64,000 bases of DNA from Glandiceps talaboti (GCF_964340395.1 NC_135564.1:1319001-1383000); one strand, 5' to 3'; counted from the first letter of the stretch, positions 27,801 to 37,149 are shown. Translations and numbers: made by a program. Notes: a model not told the origin generated them from the letters alone.

Positions 27801-28507
27801 CACCATCTTTTTTTTCAAGAAAATTTACAATCTTTTATATGCCTACATGAATATTCGGCAGCCATATTGGAATCTAAAATTGGTAAATTTTGATATTTGA
27901 CCTCTATTTCAAAAATTTGTGTGGTGACCCCTGATCTTTATTCTTGATTTTAACTGAGAATGGGCTGGAGTTTTCTTGAGTAACAGGAAATGTTTTAAGA
28001 GTTTATTTTTGACTTGTATTTCACATTAAAACTTCTATACAATACAATGTAGCCAAAATAATCACTTGATGCAAACTAATGACGATAGACTGACACTACA
28101 TGGACTATGTCAGTAACAAATTATACCTAAAGTTCGATGTTCATTATCTCTCATTTCAGGTCATACGCCCCATTGTTTGAGTTCAGTTGTTGTGCACAGT
28201 ATCTAATATTAGACATTCTCTAATTTCAGGTCATATGCTCCATTGTTTGAGTTCAGTCGTTGTGCCCTGTATCTAATATTAGACATTCTCTTATTTCAGG
28301 TCATATGCTCCATTGTTTGAGTTCAGTCGTTGTGCACTGTATCTAATATTAGATGCTACATTGTCTGCAACGTATGTACCAATCCTTGGCATTGGTCAGG
28401 TATCAACCAAAGCACAGGTATTCCGTGGACTATTCACATTATCGGCAACAATCTGGTTGGTAGAGGGCATCAGAAACATGAATGGGAAGAAGACAAAGGC
28501 CGAGTAG
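10598..28507 (+). CDS. AGMO: Alkylglycerol monooxygenase (AGMO/TMEM195-like), 12 coding exons
   Basis: AGMO is a tetrahydrobiopterin-dependent, di-iron, multi-pass ER membrane enzyme that cleaves the ether bond of alkylglycerols. Exons: 10598-10738, 13280-about 13414, 14465-14616, 14849-14952, 15105-15200, 16807-16873, 22636-22701, 23066-23145, 24114-24248, 24855-24971, 25414-25496, 28300-28507, about 460 aa (human 445). The fatty-acid-hydroxylase histidine boxes are present: HRYAH (about residues 138-142, exon 3), HQVHH (about 151-155, exon 4) and HRVHH (about 227-231, end of exon 6). A THPIN motif lies in exon 8. The start was chosen because MAATNVS leads directly into the family N-terminus ([24 protein letters not shown]). 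All junctions join in phase except exon 2 to exon 3. Introns carry large arrays, one derived from exon 6 itself. Identity is secure; details of the exon 2 boundary are not. Confidence 0.95.
11050..11410. repeat. (GT)n plus dispersed repeat in AGMO intron 1
   Basis: A GT microsatellite at about 11073-11118 is followed by a low-complexity segment with repeated TTTTGGTCAAAAA. This layout (GT run, then a 'cause-neutral' AT-rich tail) recurs elsewhere in the window, for example near 37150-37360 and 58870-59060, so it is probably a dispersed repeat family. Confidence 0.5.
11560..11860. repeat. CCTAGCAAC / CCCATAGCAAC tandem-like repeat, intron 1
   Basis: Three degenerate units of about 110 bp (starting near 11576, 11689 and 11797) share CTAGCAACCATGAC, GCCCATAGCAACAGCCAAAT and ATTCAAAAAATGTATG. 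The same family occurs at about 31670-31865 and as a fragment at about 25645-25690. Confidence 0.7.
12160..12305. repeat. Interrupted (GT)n microsatellite, about 145 bp
   Basis: GT repeats are broken by TTTGT, CTGT and ATGT variants. Runs of Cys/Val or Thr/His frames across it are artefacts. Confidence 0.95.
12306..13279. other. Remainder of AGMO intron 1
   Basis: Unique AT-rich intron sequence up to the exon 2 acceptor (CTCTTTCAG at 13271-13279). No other feature is seen. Confidence 0.5.
13690..13870. repeat. Dispersed repeat (CCTGAAAATCAA family), partial copy
   Basis: This resembles 27676-28015 (shared pieces include CCTGAAAATCAA, TTTGGGTTCA-like and TTTTGAAAT-like blocks) and more weakly 61135-61445. 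It is non-coding and its class is unknown. Confidence 0.45.
13964..14346 (+). repeat. Hairpin-ended dispersed repeat, copy 2 (AGMO intron 2)
   Basis: Same family and orientation as the copy at 111-449. The head contains AATATGGAATTTATACC and the palindromic tail lies at about 14170-14346. An extra duplicated piece (CATTTTCCTTGGCT, then CATATTTTCCTTGGCT) distorts the palindrome. It sits about 120 bp before AGMO exon 3. Confidence 0.75.
15470..15858 (+). pseudogene. 5'-truncated LINE 3' end (AGMO intron 5)
   Basis: 15472-15565 translates as [20 protein letters not shown] and HLFKMYHEL then stop, the typical C-terminus of CR1/L2-like LINE reverse transcriptases. A 3'UTR of about 270 bp follows, with GCGCTTTAGAAAATAAATAA and a terminal (AAACTT)n tail to 15858. 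The element is truncated just upstream and sits in the sense orientation in the intron. Shortly before it a 25-bp segment with CATTCCTGATTATGG is repeated. Confidence 0.8.
15859..16806. other. Remainder of AGMO intron 5
   Basis: AT-rich unique sequence up to the exon 6 acceptor (ATAATTTCAG ending at 16806). Nothing else is recognised. Confidence 0.5.
16831..22420 (+). repeat. 61-bp satellite derived from AGMO exon 6 and its splice donor, about 92 copies
   Basis: The unit begins GAGTACATATTAAACACACC and ends GTAAGTACTTAGTACATA; period 61 bp, about 5.59 kb. The first unit is the real exon: 16831-16873 are its last 43 coding bases ([14 protein letters not shown] plus one base) and 16874 onward is its donor. 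Every later unit repeats those coding bases and the ATG|GTAAGT donor. Units vary mainly at one codon (AGT, AGC or AGA before CATCAC, or TGTCACCAC). One unit is shortened near 22050, and another lost two bases near 20609. An in-frame TAG in each intronic part means that use of any later donor would truncate the protein. Confidence 0.97.
22421..22635. other. End of AGMO intron 6
   Basis: Unique sequence between the satellite and exon 7. It includes CACCATTCAAGATGGCGTC at about 22556, weakly like the right end of the candidate MITE near 3805. The exon 7 acceptor is TTTTAG ending at 22635. Confidence 0.5.
22702..23065. other. AGMO intron 7
   Basis: 364 bp of intron with a C-rich patch near 22840. 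No feature is supported. Confidence 0.5.
23495..23975 (-). repeat. Retroposon-like tail and 120-bp tandem repeat (AGMO intron 8)
   Basis: CAATCAATCAATCAGTTTATTTC near 23497 looks like the reversed 3' tail of a retroposon ending in (GATT)n. A tandem repeat follows from about 23693, with a unit near 120-125 bp (marker: AACACATGTCAAGTGCAGTA), two copies and a partial third. Confidence 0.6.
24797..24832. repeat. (GATT)n microsatellite near the exon 10 acceptor
   Basis: About nine GATT units end roughly 20 bp before the exon 10 acceptor (24854). They lie within the branch-point and polypyrimidine region. Confidence 0.9.
25306..25457 (+). repeat. 76-bp duplication of the exon 11 acceptor and 5' exon part
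   Basis: Two adjacent copies start at 25306 and 25382, each with AATGATGTCATTATTTTTG, the acceptor CTCTTTCAG and the exon start GTGATGTCA. The second copy is the real exon (from 25414). In the first copy, translation from its acceptor (25338) reads V-M-S-stop. The decoy acceptor lies 76 bp upstream of the real one and would be non-productive. Confidence 0.92.
25781..27675. repeat. 65-bp minisatellite in AGMO intron 11, about 29 copies
   Basis: The unit contains GATGATAACACCCTCAGATG, CTAGACCATCATTAATGAT and AGACAGTTTATACA. Units differ mainly at GATAAAG/GATGAAG and CACTTCC/CATTTCC/CACCTCC. The period is strictly 65 bp and there is no coding content. Confidence 0.97.
27676..28015. repeat. Dispersed repeat (CGGCAGCCATATTGGAATCT family)
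   Basis: It shares blocks with 61135-61445: GCAGCCATATTGGA, ATTTTGATAT, TTGACCTCTATTT-like, AACTGAGAAT, TTCTTGA and AGTAACAG. Non-coding; class unknown. Confidence 0.6.
28143..28352 (+). repeat. 70-bp triplication of the exon 12 acceptor and exon start
   Basis: Three copies, with exon-like starts at 28160, 28230 and 28300, carry ATTTCAG followed by GTCATATGCTCCATTGTTTG. Only the third continues into the terminal exon to the stop at 28507. From the first acceptor the frame hits a stop (ATTCTCTAA) within the unit. The period of 70 is not a multiple of three, so extra copies cannot be tolerated in frame. Confidence 0.93.
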
Positions 28508-28625
28508 GATGAAGAAACAAACAAATATAATATTAAATTGAAATATTGAGACCAAGACTCTATGATATATATGTCACTAGTTTGATTGTGTCATACCTTT
28601 AAACCTGCATTAGCTGTTACTGGGT

Positions 28626-28702
28626 TTTTTTTGTTTTGTTTTTGTTTTGTTTTTTTTTGTTGTTGTTTTTTTGGGGGGGGGGGGGGTTGATCAGACAACC
28701 AG
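28626..28702. repeat. T-rich and poly-G low-complexity run
   Basis: TTTTGTTTT-type repeats are followed by about 14 G, just downstream of the AGMO stop codon. No canonical AATAAA is seen close to the stop; the nearest candidates are variants such as AATATA at about 28527. Confidence 0.7.
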
Positions 28703-28996
28703 CATTATACCATGTACGAGCCAGGTTCAACAAAAAATATGGAATATATACTAAGGTCATTCTATGTCACAACAACACATGTCTACATCAATGGTTCTGC
28801 TGTGTTCAAAATATGAGTCAAAACTTTTAAAATTGCCATAACTTTCCCATTTTTTATATTACTGGTGATGGTATAATTATATTATTCCCCAATATTTTCT
28901 TCATTCAGTTGTCACTACGAGTCTAGCAACTCGTGGTGACAAAGGCCACTCGTATTTTCCTTGGCTGAATAAAGAAAAATATTGGGGAATATATAA
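28703..28996 (+). repeat. Hairpin-ended dispersed repeat, copy 3
   Basis: Same family as 111-449, same orientation, with a shorter palindrome at about 28880-28985 (arms TCACTACGAGTC... and ...ACTCGTGGTGA). Confidence 0.75.
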
Positions 28997-29098
28997 ATAT
29001 ACTCGCTGAAAATTGTTTAAAAAAACAATAATTAGACATTGTACATATCATTTAGAGGACTATTTTATCAATAAGTAGTAAAGTAATAAGTTGAAATT

Positions 29099-29400
29099 GT
29101 GATTCAGTGGGGTGCTGATTTTTGGATACAAATCCAAAAATTAATGAGATTGAAAAAGAAACGGACAGATACCAAAGATGGATTAGAGGCGATTTGCATA
29201 AAGAAGAGGGGATCCACCATGAACAGGGATGAGGGGGCTTACAACCTGAGTACCGTGTGGACTGGTCTACTTTCGTCGATACCACTGCGAGGCAAACAGT
29301 TCTGAAGATGGCTGCCGATGGTAGTCGAAACGTCAACGTTCTCTGGGATGAAAAATTACCTTGGTTGTGAAATATAACTTTTTCTCAAGACATTGTCCAA
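29099..29400 (+). pseudogene. Penelope-like retroelement 3' fragment
   Basis: 29160-29305 encodes EAICIKKRGSTMNRDEGAYN followed by LSTVWTGLL and then a stop. I recognise this as the C-terminal signature (AI-x-I-+-+-RG ... MNRDEG-x-Y-x-L) found at the end of Penelope-like elements. The downstream sequence (GAAGATGGCTGCCGATGG, TCGAAACGTCAACG) is the usual 3' region of such elements. Most of the element is absent. Confidence 0.65.
29302..29334 (+). ncRNA. Hammerhead-ribozyme-like motif
   Basis: CTGAAGA (29302-29308) matches the CUGANGA core. GGCTGCC/GGTAGTC (29310-29316 and 29320-29326) can form a 7-bp stem II with loop GAT. GAAAC-GTC (29327-29334) matches the second core half and the cleavage triplet, with a minimal stem III. 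GTT/AAC outside gives a short stem I. One extra U between core and stem II weakens the case. Penelope-like elements are known to carry minimal hammerheads. Activity is doubtful. Confidence 0.4.
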
Positions 29401-29423
29401 CCTGATGAAACTATTCACGGATA

Positions 29424-29945
29424 ATAACAGCTGATTCAGTACTGTGCTGAGGTACTTTATTACAATTAAGTCAACAGCTGATTCAGTACTGTGCTGGGGT
29501 ACTATATTATAATGAAGTCAACAGCTGATTCAGTACTGTGCTGGGGTACTATATTACAATTAAGTCAACAACTGATTCAGTACTGTGCTGGGGTACTATA
29601 TTACAATTAAGTCAACAGCTGATTCAGTACTGTGCTGGGTACTATATTATAATGAAGTCAACAGCTGATTCAGTACTGTGCTGGGTACTATATTATAATG
29701 AAGTCAACAGCTGATTCAGTACTGTGCTGGGGGTACTATATTACAATTAAGTCAACAGCTGATTCAGTACTGTGCTGGGGTACTATATTACAATTAAGTC
29801 AACAGCTGATTCAGTACTGTGCTGGGGTACTATATTACAATTAAGTCAACAGCTGATTCAGTACTGTGCTGGGGTACTATATTATAATTAAGTCAACAGC
29901 TGATTCAGTACTGTGATGGGGTACTATATTATACTGAAGAAGTCA
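29424..29945. repeat. 47-bp minisatellite, about 11 copies
   Basis: The unit contains AACAGCTGATTCAGTACTGT, GCTGGGGTACTATATTA and CAATTAAGTC. Length jitter comes from 2-4 G in the GGGG run. The array starts just after the Penelope-like 3' fragment. Confidence 0.95.
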
Positions 29946-30985
29946 TTATATCTAACATATCAGTTTTAAAAAAAGCTCCAGTTGCAGCTAGTGCAGCTTT
30001 TAACAGAATGAATACCACTTGCTTTGATTTTTCAGTTTCATAACTTTACTGTATGTTAATATATAGATCCTTCATACATTCAACAACTATTCATTTACAA
30101 CTGTTTATAAATTGAGTTAAAATTTTATCATGGGTGCTTTTGCTTGAATTTTTCTCCATTTACATTTTGAAATAAATTGCCAAATCAATGCAAGTACTTT
30201 TGATATTTTACCATGTTTACATATTACCTTTATGTACTATCAACTTCTGAGTTCTATGTTTCCAATTGTAATACCGTAAAAATGATGGCTGGTTGGTTGG
30301 TTAAAAATAAAAAACAAGAATTAAAAAACGTAGTGTATGAGTTTTAACAAAATTCCCACATTTCAGTAATAAAGTGTAATTTTCATTCATATATGCACTA
30401 ATGGAGGTCGCCATAGTGCTGTTAGTGTAAAGTGTGATTCTTTCTAATCCTGGAATCAACATTTTTTTTCTTATTTTGCCAGATTGAACAAATATAAGTG
30501 AGGCCACCCATATGAATGAATATTATAAAGTATGCAGATTGAATATTTATTTGATTATTAAGAATTGAGTGATAGACACAGTTGAAATGGCTTTGTCATA
30601 AATCTAACAAAAACAATGGGGGGGACATTTTAATCGAGTGATATAAGTATACCTGCAGTAGGTATAGTAAGGTAAAATGTCAACAATAGAATACAAACAA
30701 CAACAAATTTACTGATAAAGACAATTGTAAATAAATCTAGAAGTATGACACAAGTATAATATAAATGTATCAAGAATCTTTCATTCTTATTTTAAACTTT
30801 AGTGTTGAATGTACTACAATAGGATAGGTTTCTGGGTACTAATATTTTAATAAAATATTGAATGGTGTTATTTTGAATAAACATCAAAGTTATTACTCAC
30901 TTGCAGTTCTTTAATCTAGCTTCTGTGATTTCCTTTTCTAGCACCACTTAACAAAGGTTCAGTTGCACTATTGGCATGGAGAAGC
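29946..30985. other. Intergenic, AT-rich, nothing recognised
   Basis: No coding, RNA or repeat signal that I can support. Confidence 0.5.
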
Positions 30986-31026
<41 letters not shown>

Positions 31027-31272
31027 TGTGAGTGTGTGTGTGTGTGTGTATGTGTCTTGCCAAGCAAAGCGACCTGTGACCAGAGTCACTTGTGGGTCAA
31101 GTCAATCTGTGCATGTTCAAGTGCAAAATATTTGAACATCTATAAAACACTGACAGCTGTATATAAAGACATCTTTGCTCATTTTTGAGGTGTGTTCAAG
31201 TTCCATCACATGTATATAAAGACATCTTTGCTCATTTTTGAGGCGTGTTCAAGTTCCATCACATGTATATAG
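30986..31272. repeat. (GT)n and a 53-bp tandem duplication
   Basis: A GT microsatellite spans about 30988-31052. A 53-bp unit (GTATATAAAGACATCTTTGC) is present twice from 31159 to 31264, with the start of a third. Confidence 0.85.
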
Positions 31273-31664
31273 GTAGGGTAGGTAAGTGAATAAATATTCA
31301 AAACAGATTAAAACTGAAAGCCTCCTGTAAGGGCAAACCATAGGTTTTTGCTCCTACACATATTGTTGGAATGCATTCTTATTAAGATAAAGCCTTGTTA
31401 CCAAAAATGCACATTAATTGAAAAACTATGCCAACAGGCTTTGTAGAATATGTGTGCTTTCTTATGGTTGATGTCTGTGCCAAATTATATTGAATTTGAA
31501 ACTTGCATTCTTAATATATAACCTTATAGTTCCAAACCCATTAATTATGCAAATTGCTCATTAAAACTAAATACTAAGTCAAGAGACTTTAGAAGACATG
31601 CTTGCTTACTATAGTTGCTATATGTACCAAATTTTGAGGAATTTGAAATATGTATTCTGTAGAT

Positions 31665-31865
31665 AGGACTTAAGTAGGCACATGAATAAAGATTTGTAAA
31701 ATGTGGGCAAATATGCCTAGCAACAAAACAACGCCCATAGCAACAACCAAATGATGCATAGTGCAAAGATGAAACCTGGGATGGGTAGGCAAGTGAATAA
31801 AGATGCCAAACGTAAGCAAATATGCCTAGCAACAAGACCACGCCCATAGCAACAGTCAAATACAG
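31665..31865. repeat. CCTAGCAAC / CCCATAGCAAC dispersed repeat
   Basis: Two units share ATATGCCTAGCAACAA and GCCCATAGCAAC with the family in AGMO intron 1 (11560-11860). Confidence 0.65.
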
Positions 31866-32900
31866 TTGTGCTACAACGCTATAATATTCCTAAGATCAGC
31901 CAGTCTTGGTCAACCAGTCTTGTAGTGAAAGGATAAACTGCATACGAGACGATGTATGTTGTATAACTGGAACATAGACTTTATTTATCTGCGACCAAAT
32001 CTGCGACATATTTGAATAAATATATAGAAATGGAAGAGAAAAAAAATACAACGTCTAAGGACAAAATAAAATTCTGGTGAGGACCAAGGACAGTTTATTT
32101 TGATTATTATGATAATTTATTTACAGATACATATTATAATGTAAAGCTTTCTGTATGCCCCTAGCCTGGAATCCATGCCGATGGGGGATTTGAATTCGTT
32201 ATTTCCCCATCATTTGAAATCAAAATTCAAAATCCCCAATCGCCTGGCTGGATTCTAGGCTAATACGAGTGTCCACCTATGTGCACTATTGTGGAAGCTA
32301 GCAGACACTTTCAGCAGACACTTTGTCTGGATCTGGATCTGGATCTGGACACACCTTAGGAGTAACACGCCTATGGAGAGTAACACGCCGATGGTACTTT
32401 ATTCTGGCAGAGAGAGACAGATGATACTTCTCGCAACCTGAAAATTTTTAAACAGGCGTGACCTTTGACAAGGTACCGATTTTTGCATGACTATTTACTT
32501 TGTCTAGGCACAGGGCTTGGAATGGCCACACTTGTTTACAATTATTTGTTTACAAATATTTACTTTTGTTTATTGTTTACTTTTACATCTGTTTCCGCTT
32601 TTTACAAATGCATTTTCCCTACAAGGTGCCATGTAATAAAGTAATGCTGGTGTGGGGTTTTTTCTTGAGTAATGATAATATGTAATGATAATGTTGTTTC
32701 CCATTTATGATTCCTGATTCTAGGGTATCGATGATACCTGTATACATTATAGGAATATAATAATCATGTTAATACACGTTTTCATCACAATTTGAATGCT
32801 TGACAGGCAATATTGAATTATTCCTCTGACTTAGTCAAGCCGAGATATTTTTAACTCACAATAAATATGGTAATGTGAACCATTCTCGCAGCTTTCAAAA
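31866..32900. other. Intergenic, no gene recognised
   Basis: A short imperfect palindrome lies near 32170-32260 (ATCCATGCCGATGGGGGATT and its near complement CCCAATCGCCTGGCTGGATT), with a GGATCT trinucleotide-pair run near 32330. No gene is seen. Confidence 0.45.
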
Positions 32901-32904
32901 GGCA

Positions 32905-33690
32905 GTTCTGTATCTGTATCTGTATAAATACTGGAAACTAGCTCACTAGTGAGCAAAATTTTTCCAGGGTAAGTGAGTGCGCTCAGTCATTAGTCCCTGT
33001 GGGCTGCTAGTGCAGTCTTAAATTGTTCTGTTGTTGCTAATGACAATGTTTTTCGGTAACCGGTTCCAGTCTACAATAGTTAATGGTATGAATGAATGTT
33101 TGCATGTTTCAGTTTTACACACATGTATTTTAATTGCCTTTGAATGTGATTGCCTAGATGGTCTAGTGTTAAATGAAAATAGCGTGCCGGCAGGAATGGC
33201 TACAAGGCCTTGTACAATCTTGCAGAGGAGCACTAAACGCTGATCTCTCCTGCGTTCTACTAAGGGTTGCTAGTGAAGATCATGTATCATTTTAGTAACA
33301 CTGCTGTGTCTGCTGTAGTTATTATAAACGAACCTGGCTGCGCGACGTTGTATCCCTTCAAGTCGATCAATATCCTTCTTAAGGTAGGGGTCCCTAAACC
33401 ACTGACGAGTAGTCTAGGATAGAGTGGACTAGTGATATGTAGGCTGTTACTTTGAGATTTTTTAACAATGTTTCAGGTTGCGACGGATAAGTCCTAAAAC
33501 CGCATTTGAACGATTTGAAATGTTATTTATGTGTGTGGACCACTTTAAGTTTTCACTAATGGTGATTCCGAGGTATGGATTGTCCCTCACTTGTTCTAAG
33601 ATATGGTTGTCCAACATGTAATTATTAATTACAGTTACAAAATGATTGCTGACCATAAACAGATGCATGTAGTGTTAACGACATTGGCTT
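32905..33690 (-). pseudogene. 5'-truncated LINE fragment (RT C-terminal region)
   Basis: The minus-strand translation has DNPYLGITISENLKWSTHIN then GLIRRNLKHC (33462-33668) and, in another frame, LLCKIVQGLVAIPAG ... SFIPLTIVDWNRLP (33018-33233). These are the post-catalytic and C-terminal blocks of CR1/L2-like LINE reverse transcriptases. The frames are broken between the two blocks. The 3' end carries a (GATACA)n-like tail at about 32905-32930. Non-functional. Confidence 0.82.
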
Positions 33691-34270
33691 GCATATGATG
33701 CTATAGCATCTACTCTACCTATTAATAGACCTGTGGAATATTTCCACATATCGACATCTTTCTATAATTATGACACACTATTTTTCCATTAATATCTTTT
33801 CCATGAAAGTAACTAAAAGATATAAAAAATATGTTCGTTAGCTTGGGAGATCAAACACCAATTATAAAGGTAATGTTAGTAATTGATTGCTACAACTACA
33901 TTGTCAGATCACCGTTAAGTAAGGGAGTCATCATAAATTTACGGCTGGGGGCGGACTATAAATTCTACATAGAGAAGTAACTTCACTGCCAAAATGTGAA
34001 ACAGGTAACAAGAACTAGAACATATACAAATATCATTCTACGGTAGTTACATTAGAATTACTGAAAATGACAGGTTTTCTTTTTTTTAAATATCATACGG
34101 CCTTGTCTCTGAGTATACTGATAATGTTCCTAATTACGATTCCGGATTTCACATTCCAGATTCCAGGGAATCCATGCTATGGTTTACACTGAACGAGGAC
34201 GTTCTCATTTATAATTATATTGCAGAGTAAAACAGTTCTAGGGATATATTTACTTCTCGTTTGCAGCATC

Positions 34271-34756
34271 ATGGACAAAGAGATGATACCCATAACTGAC
34301 GATAGAGATCATTACCATAGATGTCAAATTGTTCATACAAATCACACTGACAGGGTCCAGAAATTAAAGCAAGCTTGTTCCACTACAATTCCACAGGCTA
34401 TTTGTGACAGTGTCCTGTCTGATCCTAAAACCAAACGATCGGACAAACTCCGATTACTATCATTGGGCAGTGGCAGTGGTAAGAAATTATTTTTGTATAA
34501 TCCACTTGATGTTCTCTTTATAGCATAGCCAAACCATACTCGCAAACCAGGGCTTATTTTGCCGGGTACGTTGTGAACGGTACCATAAAAAGGTCCATCC
34601 TTTACGCCGATGAAATGTGTAAGGGTAAATTGTATGATATAATTGTGTGATTCACCAAATAACAAGTATTTTTTAGGAGTGTATGTATTCTAATTTTCTG
34701 TTAGTGCTGCTTCTAACATGCTTAGTTAGACCCTGATACAAAAGGGATGCAATGAA

Positions 34757-34799
<43 letters not shown>

Positions 34800-36934
34800 C
34801 AAATAAACATAAACAAACAAACAAACAAACAAACAAACAAATAAATAAATAAATAAATAAATAAATAACTATGTAAATTGTTTTGGGGTTCCGTTACAGG
34901 AGAGGCGGAACTACAAGCTCTGATTCACCTTAGAAAAACATTCCCAAATATCCATGCCACAATTGTTGAACCTGCAGCAGAAAGTCTAGCTGAATTCAAG
35001 GGAAATGTTGGTGAGAATCACGCTAGTCTGGATGGTGTTATGTTTGAATGGCAACAGATGACATGGGAGGACTATGTAGGTGATAAAGAGACAGTTGGTC
35101 CATTTGATTGCATTCTACTCCTTGGTGTGATAACTTACTTATCTGAACCTATGACAACAATGCGATACCTTTATACACAACTTGCTGAGCATGGTGTTAT
35201 CGTTCTAAATATTCTTTCAGGTAAGTGTTAATATTCACACATATACCAGTAATTTATGTTGGTAAGGTATACATGTAGTTTCAATCCATGGATATTAAAG
35301 CATACTGCTGTGCAATCATTATACACAGTGCAAACCCAATCCAAGAATCATCATATTATTAATATCACCACAAGGGCTCCTTAATACCTTGATGGTATTA
35401 CCAAAGCGTGACCCTTGACTACGTATGAGACAACCAGTATTGGTGCTTGTACGTCTACGATACAGATACAGATATAACACATTGTTTTCATATAGCCTTC
35501 AGTGATTGGCTTAGACTGTATCACATGGTATTGACCTATAGTGACCTCAATTTGCATATAGGGGCACTAGTCACGTTTTATTTTCTCCAGGGCAATATTC
35601 ATGTTGCTCGAAAGTCATATCGAGATTTGCTTTGACTATGCAAAGAATATGTGCCCGGGAATGTGATGTGTTATGAAACACTTATTGCCTGGCCTTATTT
35701 GGGCACTAGTAGAGGTCATATTACAACCTCGGGAAATAGTTGCTACACAACAGCCCTTGTGGTAATAGACATCTACTTAATAGGGCCCTCATATCCAGGC
35801 AATACCGTTTATTTGCCATAGAAAGAATGAATTTGTCACAGTATGCCATACATATACAGAAATTGACAAACTAGAGAAATTGCACAACACAACTGTATAG
35901 AATACAATTGAGAGTTCTATGGCCGGAAAACAGGGAAAAGCTAAAGTGTAGCTTGTAAAAATCTGTTTCCCGAGTTTGGTACTTTACAATTCGTAGTACA
36001 ATGAGAAATAATGAGGGCTTTCTAAAAGAAGAATGTAAAATATCAATACAATGGCTCTACAGTAACTATGAAGTACGGAATAATTACAAAATACCGTATT
36101 TACACAAGAAAAAAAAACATTTGTTCAGTCAAAAGATATAAAACAGGTGGAAGGAAAACATATAATAAAACTATACATATACTTTGGAATGTTGCAACAT
36201 CTGGTATAGTTTGATGCATCCACAGGCCAAAATTTGATAAGACTGGTAATGTCTACAGAATATGCAAGTTTATTGTCTGATAAGAAAGTACTCTTTAATC
36301 GCTGATTTGAAAGCATTTCTGTTGGTGATGTTACGTATCGTGTGAGGTACGTCATTCCAGTATGTATGTAAGTATGTGGTGATGTTTCTCTTGGTATCAT
36401 TATAAGATTTAAACCTGACATCGACCTCTGACCTAGGGAATTAGAATGAGAATGGTACTCTACTTCTCCTGTACAAAAATACAGACGTGAATCTATAAAA
36501 GAGAGAGGTATGAATACAGCGTATTATTGAATCAACTGTCCTTATGTTCCTTTCTCACAGAGAACAATGGCTCCGACTACGTAAGGAAGAATTGCCATTT
36601 TCTGTGGAAGTTCACCCCTGCAAGGATAACTACAACTGAAGTAGTAGCATGCTTCAAGGGCATCAAGGCAAATGTAAAAGTCTCTGAAGTAAAAGGATCA
36701 CGTGATATAACACCTATCCTCCAACAAGATTCAGATACTGGTAGTCGACTGTTGGACCAAATTTGCCATGTTGTAAATTTTAGGCAGACAGCAGACAGAG
36801 AACATCTTGACACTGTCATGAAATTATTACAAGACCCAGAAATACGCGTACCTGGTCACAAAGACCAAATCAATGTTGTATACAATACAAATATCATCAT
36901 TGTAAGCAAAGATAGCAATATGTCTGAATCTTGA
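34271..36934 (+). CDS. HNMT-like methyltransferase, copy 1
   Basis: SAM-dependent methyltransferase of the histamine N-methyltransferase family, presumably cytosolic. Coding exons 34271-34478, 34900-35220 and 36561-36934 give 300 aa (human HNMT 292). Motif I is LSLGSGSGE (residues 63-71) and the acidic residue after strand 2 is in VEPAAESLAEF (E93). The start is the first ATG after an acceptor at 34265-34266 (GTTTGCAG|CATCATG). Against copies 2 and 3 it has I8, K59, L150 and W192. Aligned by eye to human HNMT, the positions I remember as histamine-binding Glu28 and Gln143 are Arg28 and Gly145, so the substrate may not be histamine. The 5' first exon seen for the other copies is not present upstream. 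Frame and splice sites are intact. Confidence 0.9.
34745..34868. repeat. (AAAT)n/(AAAC)n run, intron 1 of copy 1
   Basis: It follows TAGACCCTGATACAAAAGGG and ATGCAATGAATAAATAAA, which look like the 3' tail of a retroposon. Equivalent runs in copies 2 and 3 have different lengths. Confidence 0.9.
36270..36500 (-). pseudogene. LINE C-terminal remnant in intron 2 of copy 1
   Basis: The minus-strand translation ends RFKSYNDTKRNITTYLHTYW then NDVPHTIRNITNRNAFKSAI and KEYFLIRQ-stop (stop at 36270-36272), the WN-x-VP ... FK C-terminal signature of a non-LTR reverse transcriptase. It is present at the same place in the other two copies, so it predates the duplications. Confidence 0.7.
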
Positions 36935-37149
36935 CATTTTTATCCTTCCTTTCTGATAAATAATGATAAAATTACAGACATTCTTCACCATGACTTCGAC
37001 TCGCAATCTGCACAATCCAATTCATATAATTTGGTACATTAACCATAACAAAGCACACATGTCCTGTAGAGTTTCCTAATGTAGCTTATAGTTTTTAATG
37101 AGTAATTTCCATAATCAATGATTTTTAGTTATTATGGACGGATGCACAG

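Noticed and set aside
35447-35635. 62-residue plus-strand frame in intron 2, repeated at 43956 and 50146
   Set aside because: Conserved among copies only through recent duplication; no splice signals, start context or family resemblance.
36577-36819. Conserved minus-strand frame opposite the last HNMT-like exon, present in all three copies
   Set aside because: It is a shadow of the real coding exon and is conserved only because the exon is.
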